Origin: Hemerocallis citrina
Taxonomy: Eukaryota > Streptophyta > Magnoliopsida > Asparagales > Asphodelaceae
NCBI GenBank assembly: GCA_017893485.1
Contig: CM030366.1
Location: forward strand, 53,896,568-53,960,567
Reading direction: 5' to 3'
Length of the DNA: 64,000 bases
Shown: piece after piece, positions 36,901-48,434 of the stretch
Layout: each line of letters opens with the position of its first letter
Numbering within the stretch: the stretch's first letter is position 1
Made by a program: the position numbers and the translations under genes
The notes under the pieces: generated by a model
Told to the model about the DNA's origin: nothing
Seen by the model: only the letters and a program-made list of their open reading frames with translations
Database searches by the model: none

Positions 36901-37391
36901 GGAGAGGGAGAGAGAGAGAGAGAGTACGGGAGGGAGAGAGATATTAGGGGAGGTTACAGATAGTGGGAGAGATTAGAGGGCCAAATATTAGGGGTTTAGT
37001 TACTCAATCATTGGGAGTTACTGATAGTGGAGAGTGATTAGGGGAATTGATATGATTAGCCGTTAGGGAGAGATTGGGGTTGATTTGGGTTTGTGGGTTT
37101 GGGTGAGAGATCCATTAGGAGGTGGGTAATGGGCTATGGGTACAAAGTGGGTCAAATTGAGGACAATTCACAACCCAAGAAGACCACACAATTAATCTAA
37201 AATTAAGTCCAAATTAAAAATACAAGAAGTAGATTTTTAATAAGCAACTGAGATGAAGAATAGTTGATAAATAACATTCGACTAAATATTATTTAACACA
37301 AAAATGGGACAAATGAAATGAATTTCGATTACAATCGAGATTACAATTGGAAATCAAAAATAGAAATAGGAAAGTGAAAACGGGAGTTACA
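33994..37391 (-). mobile_element. Element E 3' LTR, 3.40 kb
   Basis: It is bounded by TGTCACGCCCC and GGGAGTTACA. It contains the palindromic CGGGATCAGAATCCCG at 36205-36220, a CpG-rich block (about 36480-36740) and an AG/CT microsatellite near 36910. Open frames over the CpG-rich block occur on both strands and recur in the other LTR; I do not consider them genes. Confidence 0.92.
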
Positions 37392-37411
37392 ATCCTACCC
37401 ACCTTACAATA
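37392..37411 (-). other. Polypurine tract of element E
   Basis: On the minus strand AAGGTGGGTAGGAT directly precedes the LTR start TGTAACTCCC. The upstream AATTTCGAGGACGAAATTT is the conserved end of Tekay-like internal regions. Confidence 0.85.
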
Positions 37412-37472
37412 AAATTTCGTCCTCGAAATTTACTCAAGTGGTGATAGGGTAACCCCGAAGAACAGAAAAGAA

Positions 37473-40400
37473 TCACACAAAAAGGTGGGGAAACTTCTTC
37501 TGGATCTCATCCTCAAGCTCCCAAGTCGATTCATCCGGCGAGTGAGGATTCTAACCAACTCGAACCAACCTGATGACCTTGTTCTTCAGAACCTTCTCTC
37601 GTCGGTCCAAGATCGAAACTGGAGGGATCTCGCAGGACAAATCTGGCCGAACAGACAACTCCGAGTAGTCGATGACATGACTATCATCCCTGACGTACTT
37701 CCTGAGTTGGGATACATGAAAGACATCATGCACTCCAGAAAATGCCGGTGGCAACGCGAGTCTATAGGCCACCTTGCCTACTCGCTCTACAATATCAAAC
37801 GGCCCAATGAATCTAGGGCTTAACTTGCCCCCGCCTCCAAACCAGATAACTCCCTTCCACGGCGATACCTTGAGGAACACGTGATCGCCCACTTCGAACT
37901 CTAATGGCCTCCTGTGAACATCTGCCCATTTCCTCTGTCTGTCCTGAGCTGCCTGTAGGTGTTTCCTGATCTGGGCCACGGCATCAACAGTCTTCGTGAT
38001 CAGTTCGGGCCCCAATAGTTTCCTCTCCAATGTCGTCCCAACACACCGGCGATCGACACTTCCGACCATACAAGGCTTCAAAGGGAGCAGCTTTAAGACT
38101 TGCTTGGTAGCTATTGTTATACGAGAACTCTACCAAGTGCAAGTGATCCTCCCAAGATCCTCCAAATTGAAGTACACAGGACCGCAACATGTCCTCTAAT
38201 GTCTGAATGGTCCTTTCCGATTGCCCATCTGTCTGAGGGTGGAAAGCTGTACTATACTTCAACTTGCTTCCCAGACTGCTCTGAAGACTCTCCCAGAACT
38301 GTGATCGAAATCTAGTGTCTCTGTCTGATACAATGTTGACAGGGACCCCATGCAATCTAATGATCTCCTGCATGTATCTCTCCGCGAGACTCTCGATAGA
38401 CTGACCAACTCTGAATGGGATAAAATGGGCACTCTTCGTCAGCCTGTCAACAATCACCCAAATGGCGTTGTGACCCCTGGGACTTCTTGGCAAAGCAGTA
38501 ACAAAGTCCATGGTGATGTGCTCCCACTTCCACTCCGGAATGGGAAGAGGCTGAAGGAGTCCGGCGGTCCTCTGGTGTTCTGCCTTCACTTGCTGGCAGA
38601 CCAAACACTGAGACACAAATCTGGCTACGGCTCTCTTCATACCATGCCACCAAAAGTGAAGCTTCAAATCCCGATACATCTTGGTACCACCGGGATGAAT
38701 AGAGTATGCCGACTGGTGGGCTTCCTCGAGTAATTTCTGCCTGACTTCACCCTTTGGGACACACAACCTAGCCCCAAAGCGAAGCGATCCATCTGAGTGT
38801 ATGACCATATCGGTCCTTGTACCTGCCTCAACTTCTGTCCTGAATCCCTGTAACTGATCATCACCTGCCTGTGCTTCCTTAATTTGCTCAACCAGAGATG
38901 ACTGCATCTGAAGCATCATACAACTCCGATCGGTACCCGGAAGGATCACATTCAAGTCCAATCTTCGCATCTGCTCAATAAGTTCCTTCTGCTGAGTCAA
39001 GCACATGACGACTGGCCTTCTACTCAACGCATCTTGCACCGAGTTCACCTTACCGGGGTGATACTGCAAATTAATGTCGTAGTCGGCCATCAACTCCAAC
39101 CAACGCCTCTGCCTCATGTTCAACTCTTTCTTAGTGAAGACATACTTGAGACTTTTGTGGTCAGTAAAGATTTCCACTCGGTCTCCAAGTAGGTAGTGTC
39201 TCCACAATTTCAGAGCGTAGATCACCGCTGCCAATTCCAAGTCATGAGTGGGGTAGTTCTTCTCGTGCGGCCTCAACTGCCTGGACGCATAAGCAACAAC
39301 CCGACCCTTCTGCATCAACACTGCACCTAGACCTCTGCCTGAAGCGTCGCAGTGAATCACGATGCCACCTGATCCATCTGGTATAGTCAGCACTGGTGCT
39401 GACGTCAATCTGTTCTTCAACTCTGTGAAAGCTTCACTGCATGCCTCATCCCAAGCAAACTTCTGATCTTTCCCTGTCAGTTTAGTCAACGGTCCAGCAA
39501 TCTTCGAGAAGTCTTGGACAAACTTCCGATAATATCCTGCTAGCCCGAGAAAACTCCTCACCTCTGACACTGACTTAGGCACTGGCCAATCTTTAACTGC
39601 TGCAATCTTGGACGGATCAACAGAGATTCCTTCGCCCGAGACAATATGCCCTAAGAAAGCAACCCTATCCAACCAAAACTCGCACTTGCTAAGCTTTCCG
39701 TACAATTGATGTTCCCTCAATGTCTGTAAGACAATTCGCAAGTGCTCAGCATGTTCATCACGACTCCGAGAATAGACGAGGATATCGTCGATGAACACCA
39801 CGACAAACTTGTCCAGGAAGGGAGAGAAGACCCGATTCATCAAGCTCATGAACACGGCTGGAGCGTTCGTGACTCCGAAGGGCATGACCAAGAACTCATA
39901 GTGACCATAACGAGTGCAAAAAGCAGTCTTCGGTATATCTTCGGTCTTCACCTTGACCTGATGGTACCCAGAACGCAGGTCTAGCTTCGAGAACACAGAA
40001 GCTCCTCCCAATTGGTCAAACAAGTCGTCGATCCTCGGCAGCGGGTACCGGTTCTTCACTGTCACATTGTTCAGCTCACGGTAGTCCATGCACAACCTAC
40101 GACTACCATCCTTCTTGTTGACGAACAATACAGGAGCTCCCCAAGGCGAGACACTCGGCCTGATGAAACCCTTATTCAGCATCTCCTGAATCTGTTCCTT
40201 CAACTCTGCCATTTCAACTGGCGCCAACCGGTACGGACACTTAGAAATAGGAGCGATACCCAGCTAAACTTCTATGCCAAATTCCACCTCTCGATCGGGA
40301 GGTAACCCGGGCAATTCCTCTGGGAATACATCCAGGAATTCCCGCACTACAAGAGGCGCAGCCTCACAGTCTGTGTGCAACTCCATTGTACAATCTTTCT

Positions 40401-40793
40401 CATCTGCTACCTTCTTACCACGCCCAAGAGGTGTCTCCCCGGCATGAAACTCGAACTCTGCATGTCCTGGAATCTTGAACAATACCTTCTTCGCCCGGCA
40501 ATCAATCACATCATGACTTTCCCCCAGCCAATCCATGCCGAGAATTACATCGAACCCTGAATTCCCGATCACTATCAAATTTGCCTTGAAATCAGTGCCT
40601 CCAATAACTAGAGGGCTCTGCTTGCACTCCCTAGAGCAAACGACAACACCGCCACCTGTGGTGATGTTCCAAGCTGCTGGCATATCACTGCATTCCAACT
40701 GGTGCTGATCCACAAAGCGGGAAGAGACGAAGGAATGGGTCGCTCCGGAATCAAACAAGGTATGGGCGGGAAAATAATGAACTAAAATAATAC
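37473..40793 (-). pseudogene. Element E protease-RT-RNase H-integrase-chromodomain, nearly intact
   Basis: Order: protease LFDSGATHSF near 40758; RT with [11 protein letters not shown] and catalytic FIDDILVYS near 39790; RNase [15 protein letters not shown] near 39355; integrase with an HHCC zinc region, [18 protein letters not shown] and [14 protein letters not shown]-type module SPRFIGPFDIVERVGKVAYR; and a chromodomain (SILDRREKVLKNKV ... STWELEDEIQKKFP). Lesions: TAG at 40264-40266 between protease and RT, a two-base loss in a GA run near 38024, and TAG at 37551-37553 within the chromodomain. The 747-codon frame from 40227 to 37984 is otherwise uninterrupted. It makes and integrates element cDNA; the chromodomain guides insertion to marked chromatin. 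Confidence 0.93.
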
Positions 40794-40947
40794 CTATGAT
40801 AGAATCAAAAATATGGGAAGAGATGAATAGGGCAGGATAATAGGGATTAAGAAATGCTAATGTGAAAAGAAACTACACACTGAATGATTCAAGGATGAAT
40901 AATAAAATAGGGAACAGATAAATAAAAATAATAAAACATAAATATAC
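40794..40947 (-). other. Probable intron at the gag-protease boundary of element E
   Basis: The minus-strand segment begins GTATATTTATG after GTCGTCGCAG and ends TCTATCATAG. It is AT-rich (154 bases), carries stops, and its removal joins the gag end to the LFDSGATH protease frame without shift. Splice signals and base composition fit a plant intron. The alternative is that gag and protease are separate ORFs joined in another way. Confidence 0.6.
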
Positions 40948-42295
40948 CTGCGACGACTTCCTCAGCAGTTTCAGCTTCCTCCGCAGTCAGGTTGAAGGCC
41001 TGACCATGACCTCCAGATGGGCCTCCTTGAGGAGCGGCTCTCCTCTGACCAAAAACCTGCCTCTGAGGTGGGAGCGGTGGTCCGACCTGACCGCAACAAA
41101 GCGCTCCCTGTGGAGCGGAGCCTCCAACTGGTGCAAGGGTCCTGGACTTTGGGCAATCGCGAACCATGTGGTCGCTACCACCACACAGGAGACACTGACG
41201 GTTGGCTGCCCTACAGTTCTCGAGCGAGTGTCCAGTCCTACGACAGTACGAACAGACTGGGTTTGCTCTCTGAGCGGCAGGTGCATAAGGCTGTGCTCTG
41301 GCAGGGAAGGTCGGCGGTGGCCTCCTGATAGGCCCTCCAGACGGCCTAGCGGTGATAGGATGCAGAGCGGGCCGCTGGTTGGCGCGCTTCCGCCTACTGG
41401 CCTGCTCCTGGCTTCTCGCAGCGTCTAGGATATCTGCACAGGATCGGAGCCGCAAGGCAGCCAGACGATCCTGAATATCGAGGTCCAAGCCCTGCATGAA
41501 ACGACGGCTCTTATCCCACTCGTTTGTCACCATGGAGGCGGCAAAACGGCTAAGTCGAGTGAACTCCGTAGCATACTCATCCACGGTCCGATTCCACTGG
41601 TTCAAGGTAGCGTCTTAGTTAAACATTGGTATATTTATGAAATATTAATGAAAATTGCATAACAACACTATCTGTCTAACCTGTGTGAGTGTGACGAATT
41701 GCCGCTCCATTTCATTTTTCGTCACATCAGGAAAGAACTTTGTGAGAAAGCTCTCTCTGAAGATGTCCCAAGCGATGGGGCGTTCCAGCCTCTCTACTTC
41801 AGCTCGCCACCAAATTTGGGCGAGATCAACGAGTTGGATGCTCACGACATCCACTCGGTCAACGTCGGCTATCCTTGCCGCGATCATCAGCTGTTCGGTC
41901 CTAATGAGCCATTGCTCGGCTTCCAGTGGACCTTCCGTACCTGCGAATTTATCTGGATGTAGCCTCATGAAATCCGCTACATTTCCAGGTCTTGGTGGCA
42001 ACACCGCAGGCACTGGCACAACAGGCTCTCGATTGACAGCACCCAAGGCCACCCTCATCATTTCTGCATGTTCCTGCCTCATCATTTCTGCTTGCTCCCG
42101 CTGCATCTGCATCATCTGCTGCATCATCAGCTCGTTCTGTTCGCGTTGCATCTGCATTATTTGAGCCATAGTGGGTGCCTCTGGCTGGCTGGAAGAAGAA
42201 GCACCTCTTCTCAGCATCTCCAAGATCTGGGCGATGGTGGGCTCCTCGGGCTGCTCATCACCAGCATGAGAAGTAGAAGCCCCTTTTCTAGCCAT
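40948..42295 (-). CDS. Element E gag polyprotein (two exons)
   Basis: Structural protein of the virus-like particle. The ATG at 42293-42295 opens MARKGASTSHAGDEQPEEPT, a methionine/glutamine-rich coiled coil follows (MQMQREQ repeats), then the capsid domain with FMRLHPDKFAGTEGPLEAEQ and DLAQIWWRAEV. After a probable intron (41597-41680) the second exon has WNRTVDEYATEFTRLSRFA and two zinc knuckles, CSYCRRTGHSLENC and CLLCGGSDHMVRDC. I see no stop within the two exons, which makes it the best preserved gag in the window. Confidence 0.85.
41597..41680 (-). other. Probable 84-bp intron within element E gag
   Basis: On the minus strand the segment starts GTTAGACAGATAG after ACACTCACACAG and ends ACCTTGAACCAG. 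It is AT-rich and contains stops. Removing it joins two halves of the capsid domain in frame (QFVTLTQ to WNRTVDEYATEF), matching the order in other chromovirus gag proteins. It could instead be a small insertion. Confidence 0.6.
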
Positions 42296-42447
42296 GGTCT
42301 GAAATAAGAATCAAATAGTTAGCATCCAGATTTATAAGTTGGTTATCAATTATCCATGTGATCAACGTGGTTCACATATTGTTGAGTCAGACCGGTTAAA
42401 CTCAAACTAATCAGGGTCTAATCCCAAATTAGTTAGAGTCCAACCTG

Positions 42448-42459
42448 GCTCTGATACCA
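42448..42459 (-). other. Primer-binding site of element E
   Basis: The minus strand reads TGGTATCAGAGC, complementary to initiator tRNA-Met, ten bases after the 5' LTR. Confidence 0.88.
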
Positions 42460-42469
42460 CTAAAAACCT

Positions 42470-45400
42470 TGTCACGCCCCACTTCCCAAAACACGGAATG
42501 CAAGCACGTGACATGGCCCAGCGAATGACTCACGTCACCCATAGGCTGTTAATGATCCAACTCAACAATATAACAAGTAATAAACCAACCATGCATGCAA
42601 TAAAAGAGTAATCACATAAATAATAATATTGGAAATTAATGCATAAAAATAACCAATATCAAATAACTCAACATCTGGAAATTAAATAAATAATATTTGG
42701 GTCGAAGCCCATATTACAAAGAAATAACACTTGTCCAATTTATTTAAAGTCATAAATTAAAACGACATTTATTTTAGCGGCACGGTAAACATTTCCTTCA
42801 CCAATGCTGCTCTCCTATTCCATCAGGTAAATCTTCTTGGATACCTGTAAGTTGTTCATCTAAAAAGAGGAAAAAGAAGGTCCTTAGAGCAAGTCGTGGA
42901 CATGCAAGTGGAGAAACAATGAAACAATGGCAATAATGGTATAACAATGAATTCAAATAAACAATGAAGTCGGTAGCATTGAACAGTGTAAAAGAGAAAA
43001 CGGTATAATAGGCATTAAGTATGATTTACCACGATAACGATAAACAATATCAATAATGACAATAATAATGAGAACACTGTTCATTAAGATAACAATATGC
43101 AATGATAATGTGATGGGGCCTTAAGTCTAGTATTCATTTTTTTAAATCCTAGCTAATGCACGTACTACTGTGTCCCATGTGTGCCGTACCACAGGTTCGA
43201 TGCATACAATCAATTCCGTTTAGACTAAGGTGGTAGATTCTATAGTTCATGTACTCGGGAACATTATTCAATAATCACCGATGATCGAATCAATCGAGAT
43301 ACTGATGTCAGTAATCTGCAATTAATCGATGACCGATATAACCAATAATCAATAACCAATAACCGATATACCGATAATTAGGGAAACACGGGCCCCTCTT
43401 CCGAGTACAGTCACCATGTCATCAACTACCCTAATCAACCCTTAACCCCGGCTTGCTTTACTTTCTTTATTCAATTTACAAACAATAATACAATTAATAA
43501 GGGACACTAAGAAAATGTGAAAAACCAACCCTAAGATCATGCAATATACTATATGCAATTAAATACACTAAAAATAACATTACAAACACATTTGTACATT
43601 ATAAAACATAAAATCCCAATTCGGGACAGCAGTAGGTTGCTGTACCAAAATCAGTATTCCCGTTGCTACAGGACAGAAACTATGGATCCGTCAGGTGGTC
43701 TAGAAACTAGACTCCCGCCCGGTTCCAACGCATACTTAAAGTCTATATTTCGACGACGGTAGCTAAGTGAAATTCAGTGATCTTTATAGGTTTTAGTTTC
43801 TGGCTGGGTGTAAATGTTATCTAATTTTAATTATAAAGGCAGTAAATAAATATTATAAAAATCAGTAAAAATACTTTTTAACACCCTAAACATGTTATTT
43901 TCAAATCTGGAATTTATCTTGGCCATATATGATTAATAGTTCACTTAATTCACTAGCCTAAGTTGTTATGTACGTGAATCTGGAATTACAGCGCAGCTGT
44001 GGTAAAAGGTTCATAACTGGAGCAGTATAACTCCGAATTCAAAAGTTTTGGTGTCTATCGACATCTAGACAGATAGGGCTACGATTTACTTTCAGGGAGT
44101 TTCTGATTTTAATGAAGTGTTCTAGGTCTAAACAGCATGTTAAGGTTCAGATTAGCGTAATTCTCTGAATAGTCTATATGTTCATTTTAAGTAAAAATGG
44201 TAAAAATAAAATTTAATAATAGTAAATTGGAGTTTAATTAATCTTAATCGCAGCGGATCAACCTTAGGTGAACATGGCATTAATGTAGGTGATGTCTAAC
44301 ATTCTAATAATTACAATTCAACAATTTAGCAATAACAATCACATTAACGATCAACAAATTTCTTCAATCTACAATAGCTATTTGTCATTTAATTTCATGA
44401 TATGAAATGTGTCTATAATTTCCTATTTTATAATCAATAGCTATAACTATATGGTGTATGAATATCTCTATACTTTAGAGGCAAAAAGATGGCACGATGT
44501 CGAGACTACCACTTGGATTCGCTCGTGTAAATCCGTGGCATCTCGACGATTGATACAACAATATTTTACGATTTTTAAATAAGATCCACTTGCGGAATTT
44601 CAACAATAATTATCGAATATGATACAAAAAAAAATATTCGATAGAAGTGACTTGCCTTTTACTTTGTAGACGGTTCGAAAATAATTTAAAGAATAACGGG
44701 ATCAGAATCCCGGGGAGCAATTCCAAGAGTGTGTGCGAAGACCGTGCGAAGAAAGCTAGTAGATAGCAATAATTCTCCCACACCCGATCGGCAAAACAGC
44801 AAAACAGCAATAAGATCCGCTGTTTCCCAAACACAGAACATCCAATTTGACCAATCAACGGGCTCCTCCACACTGGATCAGAGACCAAAACAGCGAACAC
44901 CGATACGATCCAAAACACCGAACAGCAGAATCCCCCAATCGCCCTTCGTCTTCTTCTTCGTTCTTCTTCTTCGTTCTTCTTCTTCGAAACAGAGAGCAAG
45001 GGCGAGCGGCGACTGCGGCGATGGCTTCGACGGGGAAGAGGCGGGGCTCGCGACGCTGACGGCGGCGCGACTGCAGCGAGAGGCGACTGGCGGCAGCGCT
45101 CTGTTCTCGAGTTCGAAATAGGGGAGGAAATGGGTTCGGGGTGTTGGCGTCGCGAACGGAGGTTGGAAAGGAGGTCGAGGCGATGGGGAGATGGTGTTGG
45201 CGATGATGCGGTGGTTAACGGCGGAGGGAGAGGCAAACAACGATGGGGGTAATGGTGAAATGGGCTTCGAGAGTTGGGTCCTTCGGTTGGGTTGGGTTCG
45301 AACAGAGGGCGACGGGCGGAAGAGAAGACGAGGTGTTTAGGTTTTGTTTTGGTTTTTGGGTTCTGTTGTTTAGTTTGTTTCTGGTTTTGTGTTTTAACAG

Positions 45401-45887
45401 AGAAGGAGATGGAGAGAGAGAGAGAGAGTACGGGAGGGAGAGAGATATTAGGGGAGGTTACAGATAGTGGGAGAGATTAGAGGGCCAAATATTAGGGGTT
45501 TAGTTACTCAATCATTGGGAGTTATTGATAGTGGAGAGTGATTAGGGGAATTGATATGATTAGCCGTTAGGGAGAGATTGGGGTTGATTTGGGTTTGTGG
45601 GTTTGGGTGAGAGATCCATTAGGAGGTGGGTAATGGGCTATGGGTACAAAGTGGGTCAAATTGAGGACAATTCACAACCCAAGAAGACCACACAATTAAT
45701 CTAAAATTAAATCCAAATTAAAAATACAAGAAGTAGATTTTTAATGAGCAACTGAGATGAAGAATAGTTGATAAATAACATTCGACTAAATATTATTTAA
45801 CACAAAAATGGGAATGAATTTCGATTACAATCGAGATTACAATTGGAAATCAAAAATAGAAATAGGAAAGTGAAAACGGGAGTTACA
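42470..45887 (-). mobile_element. Element E 5' LTR, 3.42 kb
   Basis: It is nearly identical to 33994-37391. Visible differences include an extra 15-base TTCTTCTTCG-type unit near 44960, a 17-base segment near 44155 and a short deletion near 45810. A CT-rich patch (minus strand, about 45435-45410) precedes the CpG-rich block, as in element D, and may mark the transcription start. Confidence 0.92.
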
Positions 45888-45892
45888 GATTC

Positions 45893-47409
45893 TGATCCCG
45901 TTATTCCTTATTCATATTGAACCATCTACAAAAAAAGGCAAGTCTACTTGAACTCATTTAATTATTCTAGTTCAAACTTATTGACCTCCTGCAAGTTTCA
46001 ATTATCTTAAAACTGCCTTGTGTCCTTTCCGTTGGGAGTATCGAGGGTTTACACGAGCTAACTCGACGTACTCTTGACATAATATTATTATCCATTGACT
46101 CAAACCCAAGCCTATATACACACTTGACATAAATAAAATGACTAGAAATTGCATATAAGGAAAATGAATGGTGATTGAATACATCGATTGATTGAGATAT
46201 TGTGACTTGAACAATGATATGATAAATTGACTCGTACATTGTAAAATCCATTCTAATTGTTGTACATTAGTGTAATGCATTTCATGATACAATAACATGT
46301 TGATTATCGACTTGAATGAACATATATGTGATGGCTTTTTATGAAATCCTGCTGCCTTGTCTGTCATGTACTGAGGTTTCGACCCAGTTATAATAGAAAT
46401 CAGTTAAAATAATATAAAGATGAATTGTAGCCCTAAGTGTCTAGTTGCTGATAGCATCCTGGAACTTTGAATTCTGAACGGTAGCCTATGAGTTAACGCT
46501 ATTTTAGTGTACCTATGTCGGCTATTTCAGATTTACTATTTCATGTTATTATTGTGCAATGCATCATGTTGCTGCATTATCATCATTTCCTTGACATTCT
46601 TATACACACTTGCATAGACACGAGTGACTTAATGATAAAATACTAAACAAGCCGGGGTTAATAAGGGTTGACTTAGTAGTGGATAGTCTCAGAAAATGTA
46701 CTCGGTAAGGCCTTATCGTGATATCGTATTGACATGAAAGAAGAAGTATTGATTGTGAATGATTGATTGTAAATTTTAAATTGATTGATTGTAAATGGTA
46801 AATGATTGTTATTGACACCGAGTACACGCTTTGTAGATCCCACCACTAGGTCTCAAACGTATACTGTTTTGCATGCACCGAACCTGTGGTATGGGACGCA
46901 GTAGTACGTGCACTAGATAGGAGAAACAACATGCTAATAGACTTAAGTTGACACGTATATACTTGATTATGACCATTGTTTATTAATACCATTATTGTCT
47001 TTGCAATTTGATCTTGATTCATATTCCTTCATGTACCTCATTCCTCACTCTCTGCTTTTTACTACTTGCTATCCGTACTTGCTCTAAGGACATTTATTCT
47101 ATCTTTTTAGATGAACAATTACAGGTGCATAAGGAGAATTTTTAGAAGGTATTGATGAGCAGTTCTTCTACGGTTGGAGTAGGAGCCTCTCGAACTATTT
47201 GGTAAGTCCTTATATTCCAGATTTGGTTATTGAATTTCATTCTCGTTTATGTGATTATGTATTTATGCGTGGTTGTGATTACTTTCTTGTCATGTTGTTG
47301 AGTTAAGACTGGTATAGTTTATGGATGATATGAGTTAGTGTACTCATATCATTCGCTGGGCCTCAGTTACGTGCCTGTGTTCCCGTATTCTAGGAAGCGG
47401 GGCGTGACA
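45893..47409 (+). mobile_element. Element D 3' LTR, right part
   Basis: After the duplicated GATTC (45888-45892) the LTR continues TGATCCCGTTATTCC and ends GGGGCGTGACA. It matches 28650-30151 of the 5' LTR with scattered substitutions and small indels. Confidence 0.9.
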
Positions 47410-47515
47410 GCAACATACAACCAAAACTTATCTTTTATTAGGCTAGAAGAGTTCTACAACCCCAAAAATGGGTATGTAAGTATTTTTTTCTACACTACTC
47501 CTTATACACATAGTT

Positions 47516-47935
47516 TTAGGTCCAAGTTGTAGTTTGTGTTAACAAAACAACCGTAATAACAACAATAAACATAAAAAAGTTAAAGGTTCAACCTTTATGA
47601 GTTTTATTTAAGTTTCACCATCCATGGGATCATTTGATCCCTATGCTTTATAATTAGTCCAAGTTGTCAAAGTCCATACAAGCTTTAAGCTTCCATCTTT
47701 GTGTGTTTGTTAAGTTCCACCATCCACTTTGTTCCATGTGATCATTCTTGATCCATAACCATTCTTATGCACATGATTTAGTCCAAGTAGTTCAAGATAA
47801 TCATAGTAACAACCATAGCCATACAAGGTTCAAAGATCCCATCTTTGTGCTATTTTGTTTGAGTTCTACCACTCATCTCTTTATGTGTTCATTTCCTACT
47901 ACCATTTATATACTTAGGAATTTAGTCCAAGTTTT
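47516..47935. repeat. Degenerate ~130-bp tandem repeat in element C
   Basis: Blocks beginning TTTAGTCCAAGT recur about 47516, 47652, 47778 and 47921, with GTTC(C/T)ACCA(T/C)C and ATCTTTGTG between. The array is old and the copies differ widely. Confidence 0.5.
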
Positions 47936-48120
47936 TTAAGAACACACATACACAACAACACATCATAAAGATGAGTTCTTTTTATCCTACAACAATTAAT
48001 CCATCCTAAAGATGGGTTCTTTTTACTTACAACAAGTCATCATAAAAATGGGTTCTTTCTCACACATAACCAAAATAAAAGAGAAACAAACCATAAAAGA
48101 GATCAAAAGAAACACAACAA

Positions 48121-48253
48121 GGAGAAGTAGAGAACCCCAATGAAAACAAACCAAAAAGAACAAGAAATCATATGAAGGAGAAGTAGAGAACCCCCAATGA
48201 AAACAAACCAAAAAGAACAAGAAATCATATGAAGGAGAAGTAGAGAACCCCCA
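48121..48253. repeat. 56-57-bp tandem repeat, 2.3 copies
   Basis: Units start GGAGAAGTAGAGAACCCC at 48121, 48177 and 48234. The first two are almost identical. They lie in the downstream part of the element C LTR. Confidence 0.88.
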
Positions 48254-48426
48254 CCTTGATTTTTCTTGAAAGAAGAAGTAGTCTAAGCTCCTTCTCCTTT
48301 CCCTTAGCTCCTATGAAACTCCTATGGAAACCTACAATGAAAAACTCTCAAGTTAGGCTTGTTCTCTCTTTCTTTTCCTCTCTTTTTTTGTTCTTGCAAA
48401 AATGAGACAAGAGTGAAGTGGGGGGG

Positions 48427-48434
48427 TATTTATA
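48427..48434 (-). promoter_or_regulatory. TATA box of the element C LTR
   Basis: The minus strand reads CACCCTATAAATACCCCC. The position about 460 bases inside the TGTAATATCC end fits a U3-R boundary and supports minus orientation. Confidence 0.55.

Larger units (their letters stand above)
33994..45887 (-). mobile_element. Element E: near-complete Tekay-like chromovirus, 11.9 kb, innermost insertion
   Basis: The ends are TGTCACGCCCC at 33994 and GGGAGTTACA ending at 45887, flanked by GATTC on both sides (33989-33993, 45888-45892). On the minus strand: 5' LTR 45887-42470, PBS, gag, protease, RT, RNase H, integrase, chromodomain, PPT, 3' LTR 37391-33994. The two LTRs (3,418 and 3,398 bases) are very alike; I count four mismatches in the first 160 positions, and a few short indels elsewhere. 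Only a handful of coding lesions is present. It is the youngest element here and the likely type of helper for element D. Confidence 0.93.
27535..47409 (+). mobile_element. Element D: non-autonomous LTR retrotransposon (LARD-like), split by element E
   Basis: The ends are TGTAACCCCTG at 27535 and GGGGCGTGACA ending at 47409, flanked by a perfect 5-bp duplication GCAAC (27530-27534, 47410-47414). The 5' LTR is 27535-30151, the interior 30152-32877, and the 3' LTR 32878-33993 plus 45893-47409. Without element E it is about 8.0 kb. The interior has a PBS, leader and PPT but no gag or pol, so enzymes must come from elsewhere. PBS, leader, PPT and LTR blocks match element E, its likely helper family. 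Confidence 0.9.

Noticed and set aside
41655..42164. 169-codon plus-strand frame opposite the element E gag
   Set aside because: It is a shadow of the gag reading frame; the gag domains lie on the minus strand.
44610..45236. 208-codon minus-strand frame in the element E 5' LTR
   Set aside because: It is composition-driven, Arg/Pro/Ser-rich, lies inside the LTR and is broken in the other LTR copy.
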